NCBI RefSeq assembly: GCF_003612055.1
Contig: NZ_RAWB01000018.1
Location: 1-39,518, forward strand
Origin: Corallococcus llansteffanensis
GTDB lineage: Bacteria > Myxococcota > Myxococcia > Myxococcales > Myxococcaceae
Direction of reading: 5' to 3'
DNA length: 39,518 bases
The position numbers and the translations under genes were made by a program. Position 1 is the first letter of the stretch. The number at the start of each line of letters is the position of its first letter. Positions 1-8,038 of this stretch are shown here, in pieces. The notes under the pieces were generated by a model. That model made no database searches. It saw nothing but the letters and a program-made list of their open reading frames with translations, and was not told where the DNA came from.

Positions 1-1
1 G

Positions 2-130
2 TTGGGCACCTTCGCCCCGCTGCTCGACTCCGCTGGCAACAGCATCAAGGGACAGCTCGTCGCGAAGTTCCTGGCCCAGCGGATGGGCTTGAGCCTGTTC
101 ATCTCGAAGCCCGACACGGGGCCTCGATGA
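2..130 (+). CDS. glsA: Glutaminase, C-terminal fragment (cut by window edge)
   Basis: Frame 2 is open from the first base and ends at a TGA at 128-130. The last 42 residues include LDSAGNSIKGQLVAKFLAQR, which matches the conserved C-terminal region of serine-dependent beta-lactamase-fold glutaminases (L-glutamine to L-glutamate plus ammonia, cytoplasmic). The catalytic Ser-x-x-Lys part lies outside the window, so activity cannot be judged. The stop overlaps the start of the next gene as ATGA, which suggests translational coupling. Recognition rests on a short tail only, but the LDxAGNSxKG signature is distinctive. Confidence 0.72.
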   Translation: MGTFAPLLDSAGNSIKGQLVAKFLAQRMGLSLFISKPDTGPR

Positions 131-909
131 AGGATTGGGCGGTCACCACGTTCCTGGTGCTGGCCCTGGAGCTGGTGCTCTTCGTGCTCCTGTTGCTGGC
201 CATCGAGCTGGCCTACCGCATCGCGCGCAGACGGAGACTCGCCTCTCCCTCCACGCAGCTCCGCTCGGTCACCGCGGTCTCCAGCGTCGTCTTCTCCTTG
301 ATGGGACTCATCCTGGCCTTCTCATACTCCGAGGCAGGAAAGCGCCTGGAGTTGCAGCGGAACCTGGTGGTCGACGAGGCCAACGCCATCAGTGGGGTGT
401 GGTTGCTCGTGGACGTGGTGCCGGAGGCGGACCAGCCGCCGCTGCGCGACCTGCTCCGGCGGTACCTGGACGAGCGCATCCATGCCCATGAGGCGCTCCC
501 CTGGGTGGAGGAGTTCGAAGCGCGCCGCGCCAGGGCCGCCGGCCTCCACAAGCAACTCTGGGCGCGGATGGTGACCATCACGCGGGCCGCTCCAGACAAG
601 GAGGTCCTGCTGCTTCCTCCCGTGCGCCTGATGGCGGAGGTCGCGGCGAAGCGAACGCTCGCTGTGCGAACGCACATCACCTCCCCCACGTTTTTCTTCA
701 TGCTCGGGCTCGCCGTGGTCGGGGCCCTGCTCGTGGGGTTGACGACGGCGCGGGGAGAGGGCCGCAACTGGCCCTACCGGTTGATCTTCGCCGCGGTGGT
801 CTCCGCGGCCATCCACGTCGTCGTGGACATGGAGTACCCCCGCACCGGCATCGTCGGCACGGAAGAGGCCGACTCGCTCCTTCTTGAGCTGCGCGAAACC
901 ATGCACTGA
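127..909 (+). CDS. DUF4239-type (bestrophin-like) membrane protein
   Basis: This 260-residue protein looks like an inner-membrane protein. Hydrophobic segments lie near residues 8-30, 48-66, 187-206 and 213-232, with a soluble stretch of about 110 residues between the second and third. The stretch after segment 2 has the family-typical DEANAISGVWLL followed by an LLRRYLDERI helix, as in DUF4239 proteins, which are described as bestrophin-like. Function in this family is not established, so a channel role is only a suggestion from the fold name. Its ATG overlaps the glutaminase stop, so the two are probably co-translated. Whether it moves ions or ammonium connected with glutaminase activity is speculation. 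Confidence 0.72.
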   Translation: MKDWAVTTFLVLALELVLFVLLLLAIELAYRIARRRRLASPSTQLRSVTAVSSVVFSLMGLILAFSYSEAGKRLELQRNLVVDEANAISGVWLLVDVVPEADQPPLRDLLRRYLDERIHAHEALPWVEEFEARRARAAGLHKQLWARMVTITRAAPDKEVLLLPPVRLMAEVAAKRTLAVRTHITSPTFFFMLGLAVVGALLVGLTTARGEGRNWPYRLIFAAVVSAAIHVVVDMEYPRTGIVGTEEADSLLLELRETMH

Positions 910-949
910 CTGTTCGTAAGCCATACACCCCCAGCACCCCGAACCGTAT

Positions 950-967
950 TGCCAGCAGTCCCTGGCA
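950..967. repeat. Small inverted repeat between DUF4239 gene and abgT
   Basis: Arms TGCCAG (950-955) and CTGGCA (962-967) are perfect complements around a 6-nt loop. It lies 40 nt after the DUF4239 stop and 50 nt before the AbgT start. There is no T tract. It could be a weak terminator separating the two units or an operator for the transporter; the sequence does not decide. Confidence 0.3.
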
Positions 968-1017
968 TGCGGAGTGTTGAGGACTCGTAGACGCTCTTCG
1001 CGGCGGGGGGAATCCAG

Positions 1018-2577
1018 ATGACCGATACCATGGACAGGCGGTGGGTCCCGCCGAAGAAGACAGAGAAGAAGGGCATGGCGCGGGTGCTCGACACCATCGA
1101 GCGCGTGGGCAACAAGGTGCCCCACCCGGCGGTCATCTTCGTCGCGCTCATCCTCATCGTGATCGCGCTCTCCCACGTCTTCTACCTGATGGGCGCCTCG
1201 GTCACCTATCAGGCCATCAACCCGGAGACGCACAAGCTGGAGGAGACGACCACCGCCGCGCGCAGCCTGCTGACGGGCGATGGACTCCGCTTCATGTTCG
1301 CCGGCGTCATCGACAACTTCATGAGCTTCACCGCCGTGGGCGTCATCATCGTGGCCATGCTGGGCGTCGGTGTCGCCGAATCGTCGGGCCTGGTCTCCGC
1401 GTTGATCCGCAAGCTGGTGATGGTCGCCCCGCGCAAGGCCCTCACGTACATCCTCGTGTTCGTCGGCATCCTGTCGAGCGTCGCCGCCGATGCCGGCTAC
1501 CTGGTCTTGATTCCCCTGGCGGCGACGGCCTTCTTGAGCATTGGCAGACATCCCATCGCGGGGCTGGCCGCCTCCTTCGCTGGCGTGGCCTCTGTCTTCA
1601 GCGTGAACATCCTCATCAAGCCGCTGGATGGAATCCTGACCGGCATCACCAACGACGCCATCCACATCCTCAATCCGGCGATCTCCATCGACCTGACGGC
1701 GAACTTCTGGTTCTCCGTCGCCTCGGTCCTGCTGCTGACCGTCGTGGTGACGCTCATCACCGAGAAGCTGGTCGAGCCGCGCCTGGGGAAGTACACCGGA
1801 GAGGTGCCCGCGGAGGCGGGGGGGAGCCCCTCCGCCGCGGAGTCGCGCGGACTGAAGTTCACGACCTGGGCGGTGCTCGGCCTGCTGGCGGTCTTCGTCC
1901 TCCTGACGGTGCCCTCGGGCGCGCCGCTGCGCAATCCGGAGACGGGAGCCCTTGTCGGAGACTCTCCGTTCATGAGCGGCCTCATCGTCGCCGTCACGTT
2001 GCTCTTCCTGGTGGCGGGGGTGGCCTATGGCATCGGTGCCAAAACCATCAAGAGCACGGTCGATGTCATCAGCGCGATGGAAAAGGCAGTCGCCGGTCTG
2101 GCGGGCCTCATCTTCCTGCTGTTCATCATCAGCCAGTTCATTGCCTTCTTCACCTACAGCAACATGGCGACGCTCGCGGCCGTGAAGGTGGGAGATGCGC
2201 TGGAGAAGGCAGGCCTGGGGGCGCTTCCGTTGCTGCTCGGGTTCGTCGTGGTCGTCGCCATGCTGGACCTCATCATGACGGGCGCGATCCCGAAGTGGGC
2301 CATCTTCGCCCCGGTCTTCGTCCCGCTGTTGATGCGGCTCAATGTCGATCCCGCCGCGGTGCTGGCCGCCTACCGCGTGGGCGACTCTCCGATGAACTCC
2401 GTCTCGCCCTTGAACGCGTACTTCGCGCTGATCGTGACCTTCGCGCAGAAGTACCAGAAGGGCGCGGGCGTGGGCACCGTGGTGGCCTTGATGCTGCCCT
2501 ACGTCGTGGCGCTCTTCATCCTATGGCCCCTGCTCCTGGCGGCCTGGCAGGTGCTGGGACTGCCCTGGGGGTTCTGA
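1018..2577 (+). CDS. abgT: AbgT-family transporter
   Basis: This 519-residue polytopic membrane protein matches the AbgT family, named for the E. coli p-aminobenzoyl-glutamate importer; other members export sulfonamides. The N-terminus has the typical soluble lead and then DTIERVGNKVPHPAVIF before the first membrane helix. AAESSGL-like and SSVAADAGYLVLIPLAA stretches and the late GDSPMNSVSPLNAYF re-entrant region are family hallmarks. The length equals the usual 500-520 residues. The start is supported by a GGGGGGA stretch about 6 nt upstream. The gene is followed after 3 nt (long start) or 48 nt (preferred start) by an aspartase, so they likely form one operon. That neighbour hints at a dicarboxylic amino-acid or peptide-like substrate here, but this is inference. 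Confidence 0.88.
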   Translation: MTDTMDRRWVPPKKTEKKGMARVLDTIERVGNKVPHPAVIFVALILIVIALSHVFYLMGASVTYQAINPETHKLEETTTAARSLLTGDGLRFMFAGVIDNFMSFTAVGVIIVAMLGVGVAESSGLVSALIRKLVMVAPRKALTYILVFVGILSSVAADAGYLVLIPLAATAFLSIGRHPIAGLAASFAGVASVFSVNILIKPLDGILTGITNDAIHILNPAISIDLTANFWFSVASVLLLTVVVTLITEKLVEPRLGKYTGEVPAEAGGSPSAAESRGLKFTTWAVLGLLAVFVLLTVPSGAPLRNPETGALVGDSPFMSGLIVAVTLLFLVAGVAYGIGAKTIKSTVDVISAMEKAVAGLAGLIFLLFIISQFIAFFTYSNMATLAAVKVGDALEKAGLGALPLLLGFVVVVAMLDLIMTGAIPKWAIFAPVFVPLLMRLNVDPAAVLAAYRVGDSPMNSVSPLNAYFALIVTFAQKYQKGAGVGTVVALMLPYVVALFILWPLLLAAWQVLGLPWGF

Positions 2578-2625
2578 GCCATGGCCGACCCACGCGCGGA
2601 CCAGGCCTTCCAGAGGAGCATCCAC

Positions 2626-4044
2626 ATGCGGGCGCCCGCTGGCGCGGCCACCCGCACCGAAACCGACGGGCTTGGAACGCAACAGATTCCGGCGGACGCC
2701 TACTGGGGAATCAACGTCAGCCGCGCGCTCGACAACTTCGCCATCAGCGGGCGCCCCATCTCGGTGTATCCGGACCTCCTCTTCGGCTACGCCTGCGTGA
2801 AGCAGGCGGCTGCGCGCGCCAATGCGGAGATCGGGGCGCTGGATGCGACCCGGGCGGAGCTCATCGACCGCGCCTGTGAGGACATCAAGGGCGGCAAGCT
2901 CCACGACCAGTTCATCGTGGACATCATGCAGGGAGGGGCGGGCACCTCCACGAACATGAACTTCAACGAGGTGATCGCCAATCGCGGGTTGGAGCTGGCG
3001 GGTCACCCCAAGGGCCGCTACGAATATCTGGATCCGAACGACCATGTGAACCGGAGCCAGAGCACGAACGACACGTATCCCACGGCGTTCAAGGTCGGGC
3101 TGATCTTGTCCATCGAGCGGCTGCTCGCGGAGCTCGAGCTGTTGGAGCGGGCGTTTCGCGACAAGGGGCGGGAGTTCGCTGGCATCGTGAAGGTCGGGCG
3201 CACGCAGCTGCAGGATGCCGTGCCGATGACGCTCGGACAGGAGTTCGAAGGCTTCGCCGTGACCCTGGCAAGGGACCACGCGAGCCTGAAGGGCGCCATC
3301 CGGTGTTTGCGAGAGGTCAACCTGGGGGCGACAGCGATTGGAACGGGCATCGCGGCGGATCCTCGCTTCGTGGAGGCCGCGCGCAAGCACCTGGCGGCCA
3401 TCACCGGGTGGCCCATCGTCACGGCGCCCAACCTGATTGAAGCGACCTCCGACGTGGGCGTCTTCATGCAGGTGTCCGGCACGCTCAAGCGCAGCGCGAT
3501 GAAGCTGTCGAAGATCTGCAACGACTTGCGCCTGCTGGGCTCGGGCCCCCAGGCGGGGTTCAACGAAATCAACCTTCCGCCGAGGCAGGCGGGCTCGAGC
3601 ATCATGCCCGGCAAGGTGAACCCGGTCATTCCGGAGGTCGTGAACGAGGTGGCGTTCGCCGTTGCCGGCGGCGATGTGACCCTGACCATGGCCGCGGAGG
3701 CGGGGCAGCTCCAGCTCAATGCCTTCGGGCCGGTCATGGCGCACGTGCTGTTCGAGAACCTGAAGTGGATGACCGCGGCCCTCGAGACCCTGCGCGTGAA
3801 TTGCGTGATGGGAATCACCGCCAACAGGGAGCGACTCGCGCACCAGATGACCTCCTTCGTCGGGGTCATCACCGCCTTCATTCCGCACATCGGCTATGCC
3901 GCGGCCACGACGCTGGCCAGGGAGGCCCTGGCCACGAACTCGAGCATCGCCGACCTGGTGGTCGCCTCCGGTCTGCTGACGCGAGAGCAGGTCATCGAGC
4001 TGCTCTCCGCCGAGCACCTGACCCGAAGTGGGCCGGCGCACTGA
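2626..4044 (+). CDS. aspA: Aspartate ammonia-lyase (aspartase)
   Basis: The product deaminates L-aspartate to fumarate and ammonia as a cytoplasmic homotetramer of the fumarase/aspartase superfamily. The 472-residue form matches E. coli AspA (478). It shows TDGLGTQQIPADAYWG near the start, STNMNFNEVIANRGLEL, GRTQLQDAVPMTLGQEF, LGATAIGTG, LIEATSDVG and the flexible catalytic loop GSSIMPGKVNPVIPE with Ser324/Ser325. The NPVIPE ending and the GQLQLN motif favour aspartase over class II fumarase. An in-frame ATG at 2581 would add 15 residues, but the ATG at 2626 has GAGGAG 7 nt upstream and aligns with the family start, so I use it. Downstream of abgT in the same direction, it probably uses substrate brought in by that transporter. 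Confidence 0.9.
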   Translation: MRAPAGAATRTETDGLGTQQIPADAYWGINVSRALDNFAISGRPISVYPDLLFGYACVKQAAARANAEIGALDATRAELIDRACEDIKGGKLHDQFIVDIMQGGAGTSTNMNFNEVIANRGLELAGHPKGRYEYLDPNDHVNRSQSTNDTYPTAFKVGLILSIERLLAELELLERAFRDKGREFAGIVKVGRTQLQDAVPMTLGQEFEGFAVTLARDHASLKGAIRCLREVNLGATAIGTGIAADPRFVEAARKHLAAITGWPIVTAPNLIEATSDVGVFMQVSGTLKRSAMKLSKICNDLRLLGSGPQAGFNEINLPPRQAGSSIMPGKVNPVIPEVVNEVAFAVAGGDVTLTMAAEAGQLQLNAFGPVMAHVLFENLKWMTAALETLRVNCVMGITANRERLAHQMTSFVGVITAFIPHIGYAAATTLAREALATNSSIADLVVASGLLTREQVIELLSAEHLTRSGPAH

Positions 4045-4064
4045 CCCTGGAGTGGGACGCCCGA

Positions 4065-4580
4065 CTATGGGCGGCTGTCGCGTCGGGCCTGGCGGCGCGC
4101 ACCCGCGGCGCGCGTGGCCGCATGCCGCTTGCGCGTGATGGGCGTCCGGGGATTGCGGTGGGCCGGCTGCTTCGGGGGGCTGAAGCGGGCTCCGTGCGCG
4201 ACCCGGCCTCCGCTCCGTCGTGGGCTGGCGTTGGAGGGCGCGTGGGCCTCCCGGAGCCGCTCGGAGCGCAGCTGGGCCGCGCTGCCGCGGGCCGCCTTCG
4301 CCAGCGCCGTGCTGACGCGCGCCAGGGCGTCTTCGTACAGCTCCGCCTTCGCGGCGGTGCGCGGGTGCTTCGGGCGGGCGACGCCGCGAGAGCCGCTCTT
4401 CGCGACCTGGGCGCTGGACTTGCGGCGGTAGAGCTTCGTGTGTTTGTTGCGCTGCTGGCGGATGCGCGTGTGCAGGTCGCAGAGCGCGTCCTCGTCGAGC
4501 GTGCGGAGCGCCGCCGGTTTGGTCTCCGCGATGAGCATCAGGGTGGGCTCGTTCAATGTCCGGAGAATGGCCTTGTCCAT
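4065..4580 (-). CDS. Small, strongly basic protein of unknown function
   Basis: The 171-residue product has two parts. Residues 1-90 hold a structured-looking region (MDKAILRTLNEPTLMLIAET, then DEDALCDLHTRIRQQRNKHT). The C-terminal half is rich in Arg, Ala, His and Pro with almost no acidic residues after about residue 110. The charge suggests binding to nucleic acid, but no known domain is visible. The ATG at 4580 was chosen over an upstream in-frame start at 4682 because GAGGAG sits about 8 nt upstream. That RBS can pair with CTCCTC two nucleotides away (4590-4603), so initiation may be structure-sensitive. It converges with aspA, leaving 20 nt between the two stops. I do not recognise the family. 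Confidence 0.6.
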   Translation of the reverse strand: MDKAILRTLNEPTLMLIAETKPAALRTLDEDALCDLHTRIRQQRNKHTKLYRRKSSAQVAKSGSRGVARPKHPRTAAKAELYEDALARVSTALAKAARGSAAQLRSERLREAHAPSNASPRRSGGRVAHGARFSPPKQPAHRNPRTPITRKRHAATRAAGARRQARRDSRP

Positions 4581-4622
4581 GGTGACTGGCTCCTCTCGAG
4601 GAGGCTTGCCCCTCTCCAAAGG

Positions 4623-4640
4623 CGCGTGAAAGGTCACGCG
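4623..4640. repeat. 7-bp inverted repeat upstream of the basic-protein gene
   Basis: CGCGTGA (4623-4629) and TCACGCG (4634-4640) are perfect complements around AAGG. The element lies about 43 nt upstream of the ATG at 4580, in the region that would be promoter or leader for the minus-strand gene. It may be an operator or leader hairpin. Confidence 0.3.
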
Positions 4641-4746
4641 TCTGTGTATGGGTAAGCTCGACACCCGATGGACCGTGGGCAAGGTCGTGGTGTCAGGTCA
4701 TCGCGAACGCACAGTCGAGAAGGCGAGCCGCTGCCCGCCGCCCACT

Positions 4747-5712
4747 TCAGGCCTTCGGGGCCGCGGCGGCGGGCCGGGGCAGGATGAGCTCCGTGGAGAA
4801 GTAGCGCTCCATCCGGTCGGGGAACACCGTCACCACCTGGGCCTGCGGGCCCAGCCGCTTCGCCGCCTCCACCGCCGCCGCGTAGTTGAGCCCGGAGGAC
4901 GGGCCCACCGGGAAGCCGCGGCGGATGAGCGCCCGGGCGGTGCGCATGGCCAGGTCGTCCGACACGTCCACCTCCACGCGCCCCGGCATGTCCGCCTCGC
5001 GGTACAGCTTCGACAGCCCGTCCACCACGCCCGGCACGCGCGCGCTGAAGCTGCAACACTCGATGTCGCAGCCCAGCCCGGAGATGGGCCGCGCGATGAA
5101 GGCCGTCACCGGACAGCCGGCTTCCGCGAACGCCTGGTACAGCCCCACGATGGTGCCGCCCGTGCCCACGCCGCTCACCACGCCGTGCACCAGCCCGCCC
5201 GGCACCTGCGACAGGATCTCCTGCCCCGTCCACACCCGGTGCGCCTCCGCGTTGTCCGGGTTCTCGAACTGGCGGGGCGCGTAGCCGCCGCGCTCCGTGG
5301 CCAGGGCCGCCGCCCGGGCGATGGCGCCCCGGATGCCCTCCGCGCGCGGCACCAGCTCCACCTCACCGCCGTACGCGCGGATGGCGATGAGCCGCTCCTC
5401 CGTCACGCCCTCCGGCATCACCGCCGTGAAGCGGCACCCCATCTGCGCGCTCGCCAGCGCCATCGCGATGCTCGTGGAGCCGCTGGACGCCTCCACCACG
5501 TCGCCGCCCGGGCACAGGTCCCCCAGACGCCACGCCTTCTCCAGCATGTACCGCGCGATGCGATCCTTGGTGGACCCACTGGGATTGAGGAATTCCAGTT
5601 TGCACCAGATGGTGGGCCCTTCCGGGTCCAGCCGCACGGGGACGAGCGGGGTGGGGCCCACGGACTGGAGGAAGCGACCATCGGCGGGAAGCGGGCGACA
5701 GGGAGCGCGCAT
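4747..5712 (-). CDS. Cysteine synthase-family PLP enzyme
   Basis: This 321-residue protein is a fold-type II PLP enzyme of the cysteine synthase/cystathionine beta-synthase family. The PLP lysine is Lys49 in NPSGSTKDR, and the phosphate-binding glycine loop is SGVGTGGT. The usual substrate-binding loop SGNTG is replaced by SSGSTS, so the exact substrate (O-acetylserine, O-phosphoserine, homocysteine plus serine, or cysteine cleavage) is uncertain and I give no gene symbol. The start at 5712 fits the family N-terminus; an upstream in-frame start at 5817 would add a 35-residue non-conserved lead. A weak AGGG lies upstream. The gene is divergent from the REC-PAS-kinase gene across about 170 nt. 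Confidence 0.82.
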   Translation of the reverse strand: MRAPCRPLPADGRFLQSVGPTPLVPVRLDPEGPTIWCKLEFLNPSGSTKDRIARYMLEKAWRLGDLCPGGDVVEASSGSTSIAMALASAQMGCRFTAVMPEGVTEERLIAIRAYGGEVELVPRAEGIRGAIARAAALATERGGYAPRQFENPDNAEAHRVWTGQEILSQVPGGLVHGVVSGVGTGGTIVGLYQAFAEAGCPVTAFIARPISGLGCDIECCSFSARVPGVVDGLSKLYREADMPGRVEVDVSDDLAMRTARALIRRGFPVGPSSGLNYAAAVEAAKRLGPQAQVVTVFPDRMERYFSTELILPRPAAAAPKA

Positions 5713-5815
5713 GGGGTCATCCCTACCGCGAAACGCGCCAGCGCGGGAGCCACCCCTGTTGGCCAGCAGGCGTGCAGGAGCCCTCGGATGATCGTCCACT
5801 GCTCCTGAAACCGAC

Positions 5816-5825
5816 ATTCTACTAT
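5816..5825. promoter_or_regulatory. Overlapping divergent -10-like hexamers
   Basis: TACTAT (5820-5825) reads towards the kinase gene and TAGAAT (complement of 5816-5821, 5/6 match to TATAAT) reads towards the cysteine synthase gene. I could not find convincing -35 boxes at normal spacing for either, so this is only a candidate divergent promoter core. Confidence 0.25.
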
Positions 5826-5884
5826 GCAGGACACTTGGCGGGTCGCGGGCCAGCCATTACGAAGGAAGGCCAGCTTCCGCACGC

Positions 5885-7348
5885 ATGCCATCTCCAGCGC
5901 CCATCATCCTGAACGTCAACGACGACCTGGCCAGCCGCTACGTCACCTCCCGCGTGCTCGCCCTGGCGGGCTTCCAGGTCCTGGAGGCGGGGACGGGCGG
6001 TGAGACGCTGGCGCTCGCGGACGAGCACACCGACCTCGTCATCCTGGATGTCCGGCTGCCGGACATGAGCGGCCTGGAGGTGTGCCGGCGGCTGAAGGCG
6101 TCTCCGCGCACGCGCAACTCCCTGGTGCTGCACCTGTCCGCGCAGGCGGTGGGCGCCGCGGACCGGGCGCAGGGGCTGGAGCACGGCGCGGACGCGTACC
6201 TCGTCGCGCCGGTGGACCCGGAGGAGCTGGTGGCCCAGGTGCACGCGCTGTTGCGCCTGCGCCGCGCCGAGCGCGAGGTGCGCGTCCTGTCCGACCAGGT
6301 GCAGCAGCAGCGCCGGCTCCTGGACCTGGCCATGTCCGCGGCGGCGGACCCCATCGCGCTCTACGACGGCGACGGCACGCTCATCTTCGCCAACCAGGCG
6401 GTGGCCGCGTCGCGCGGCTCGCACCACGTGCACGTCCCGGGCAGGACCATGGACGCGCTGCGCCAGCAGGATCCGCAGCTGGAGCCCTACGCGAAGGCGC
6501 TGGAGACGGCCCGGCGCACGGGCCAGGTGCAGCGCGGCCAGGTCACCCTGTCCTCCGACCACGGCCTCCGCCACTTCGAGTACACGATGTCCCCCGCCGC
6601 CGGCCCCACGGGCGCGGTGGAGGCGGTCATCGCCACCGGCCGGGACATCACGGAGCTGCGCAACGCGGAGGACTTCCGCGAGCAGTTCCTCGGCATCCTC
6701 GGCCATGACCTGCGCAACCCCCTCAACGCCCTGTCCATGTCCGCGCAGCAGCTGCAGCGCCAGGGGGAGATGACGGACCGCCAGAAGGTCTTCACCGAGC
6801 GCATCCTCACCAGCGCGGAGCGCATGGACCGGATGATCCGCCAGCTCCTGGACTTCGCCCGCGCGCGGCTGGGCGCGGGGCTGCCGGTGGTGCGCTCGCG
6901 GTGCGACCTGTTCGACGTGGTGCGCGGCGCGGTGGACGAGTCGCGCGCCAGCCACCCCCACCGCGAGGTGATGCTGGACGTGCGGGGCGACGGGCGCGGG
7001 GCGTGGGACGCGGACCGGCTGGAGCAGGTGGTGGGCAACCTGGTGTCCAACGCGCTCAAGTTCAGCCCGCCAGAGACCACCGTGCGCATGAGCGCGGAGG
7101 GGCTGGAGCAGGAGGCCGTGCTGCGGGTGCACAACCTGGGCGCGCCCATCCCCCCGGACCAGCTTCCCCACCTCTTCGCCGCGTGGCGCCGCGCCGGCCG
7201 CAGCGACCGCGAGCGGGGCGTGTCCGCGGGCCTGGGGCTGGGGCTGTACATCACCGAACAGATCGTCCGGGCGCACGGCGGGTCCGTGCAGGTGTCCTCC
7301 ACCGAGACCCGGGGCACGACCTTCACGGTGCGCCTCCCTCGCGGCTGA
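5885..7348 (+). CDS. Hybrid sensor: REC-PAS-histidine kinase
   Basis: This 487-residue protein has no membrane segment, so it acts in the cytoplasm. It has an N-terminal receiver domain (about 6-122) with acidic pair Asp13/Asp14 and phospho-acceptor Asp55 in ILDVRLPD. A PAS domain follows (about 145-255), then HisKA with His274 in GHDLRNPLNAL, and HATPase_c with the N box VVGNLVSNALKF and G box GLGLGLYITEQIV. The conserved receiver lysine (normally Lys-Pro) is Ala108 in YLVAPVDPEEL, so phospho-signal relay in the receiver may be altered. No separate output regulator lies beside it. Such REC-first kinases are common orphan sensors in myxobacteria. The RBS is weak: GAAGGAAGG lies about 17 nt upstream of the ATG. 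Confidence 0.85.
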   Translation: MPSPAPIILNVNDDLASRYVTSRVLALAGFQVLEAGTGGETLALADEHTDLVILDVRLPDMSGLEVCRRLKASPRTRNSLVLHLSAQAVGAADRAQGLEHGADAYLVAPVDPEELVAQVHALLRLRRAEREVRVLSDQVQQQRRLLDLAMSAAADPIALYDGDGTLIFANQAVAASRGSHHVHVPGRTMDALRQQDPQLEPYAKALETARRTGQVQRGQVTLSSDHGLRHFEYTMSPAAGPTGAVEAVIATGRDITELRNAEDFREQFLGILGHDLRNPLNALSMSAQQLQRQGEMTDRQKVFTERILTSAERMDRMIRQLLDFARARLGAGLPVVRSRCDLFDVVRGAVDESRASHPHREVMLDVRGDGRGAWDADRLEQVVGNLVSNALKFSPPETTVRMSAEGLEQEAVLRVHNLGAPIPPDQLPHLFAAWRRAGRSDRERGVSAGLGLGLYITEQIVRAHGGSVQVSSTETRGTTFTVRLPRG

Positions 7349-7423
7349 GGGAAGTGACCACTCGTGGACGGATGCGTTGCGACATCCCTTCCGGATGCGC
7401 AGGGGCGTCCCCACCCTGGGGGC

Positions 7424-8032
7424 ATGGTCCCATCCGAAAAGCGAATCTTCGCCCAGAGCGTGGAAGCCCTCTTCGTGCGTACCCTGGGGCCGCACCTGAC
7501 GCGGGATGGCCGCCAGCGCCTGAAGGCGGCGGGGTTGGACCTGTCCCAACCCCTGCGCCACAACTACACGCTGGAGCAGTGGCGGGCCTTCCTGGAGGTG
7601 GCGGCGCGGGACGTGTTCCCGGGCCAGCCGGCGGACGCGGCCTACACGGAGCTGGGCGCGCGCTACCTGCAAGGCTTCCAGCAGACGTCCGTGGGGCGGG
7701 CGAGCATGCAGCTCGTCACGCACCTGGGGCCGGAGAAGACGCTGGAGCGCGTGCCGTACAACCTGCGCGCGGGCAACAACTTCAACGAGGTCCGGGTGGA
7801 GGAGCTGTCGAAGAACGCCGCCACCCTGTGGGTGAAGGACGTGCTGGCGGACAACCCCTTCTTCGCCGCCGGGTTCCTGGCGGAGACGCTGCGCGCGTCG
7901 GGCGCGGGCTCGCTGGAGGTGAAGCCCATCGCCTTCGACGGCACGGCGGCCACGTACCGGCTGACGTGGGTGCAGGGCAAGGCGCAGCGGCCCGCGGGCA
8001 CGGGCGCCACGGTCCGCCGTCTCTTCGGGTAG
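7424..8032 (+). CDS. DUF2378 / TIGR02265 Myxococcus-type protein
   Basis: The 202-residue product matches the DUF2378 (TIGR02265) family, a paralogous family found mainly in myxobacteria with no assigned biochemical function. Recognisable features are the early KRIFAQSVEALFVRTLG, the mid-protein YxELGxRYLQGFQQTxVGR helix and the later PYNLRAGNNFNEVR and DNPFFAAGFLAETLR strands. There is no signal peptide or membrane helix. The ATG at 7424 was chosen because the conserved part starts there; a GTG at 7364 would add 20 residues with no family look. It lies 75 nt after the hybrid kinase in the same direction and could be its co-transcribed partner, which is inference. Confidence 0.78.
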   Translation: MVPSEKRIFAQSVEALFVRTLGPHLTRDGRQRLKAAGLDLSQPLRHNYTLEQWRAFLEVAARDVFPGQPADAAYTELGARYLQGFQQTSVGRASMQLVTHLGPEKTLERVPYNLRAGNNFNEVRVEELSKNAATLWVKDVLADNPFFAAGFLAETLRASGAGSLEVKPIAFDGTAATYRLTWVQGKAQRPAGTGATVRRLFG

Positions 8033-8038
8033 TCGCCG

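Noticed and set aside
2521-4041. 506-residue minus-strand frame opposite aspA
   Set aside because: It is an antisense shadow of abgT/aspA with no recognisable domain; aspA motifs are complete on the plus strand.
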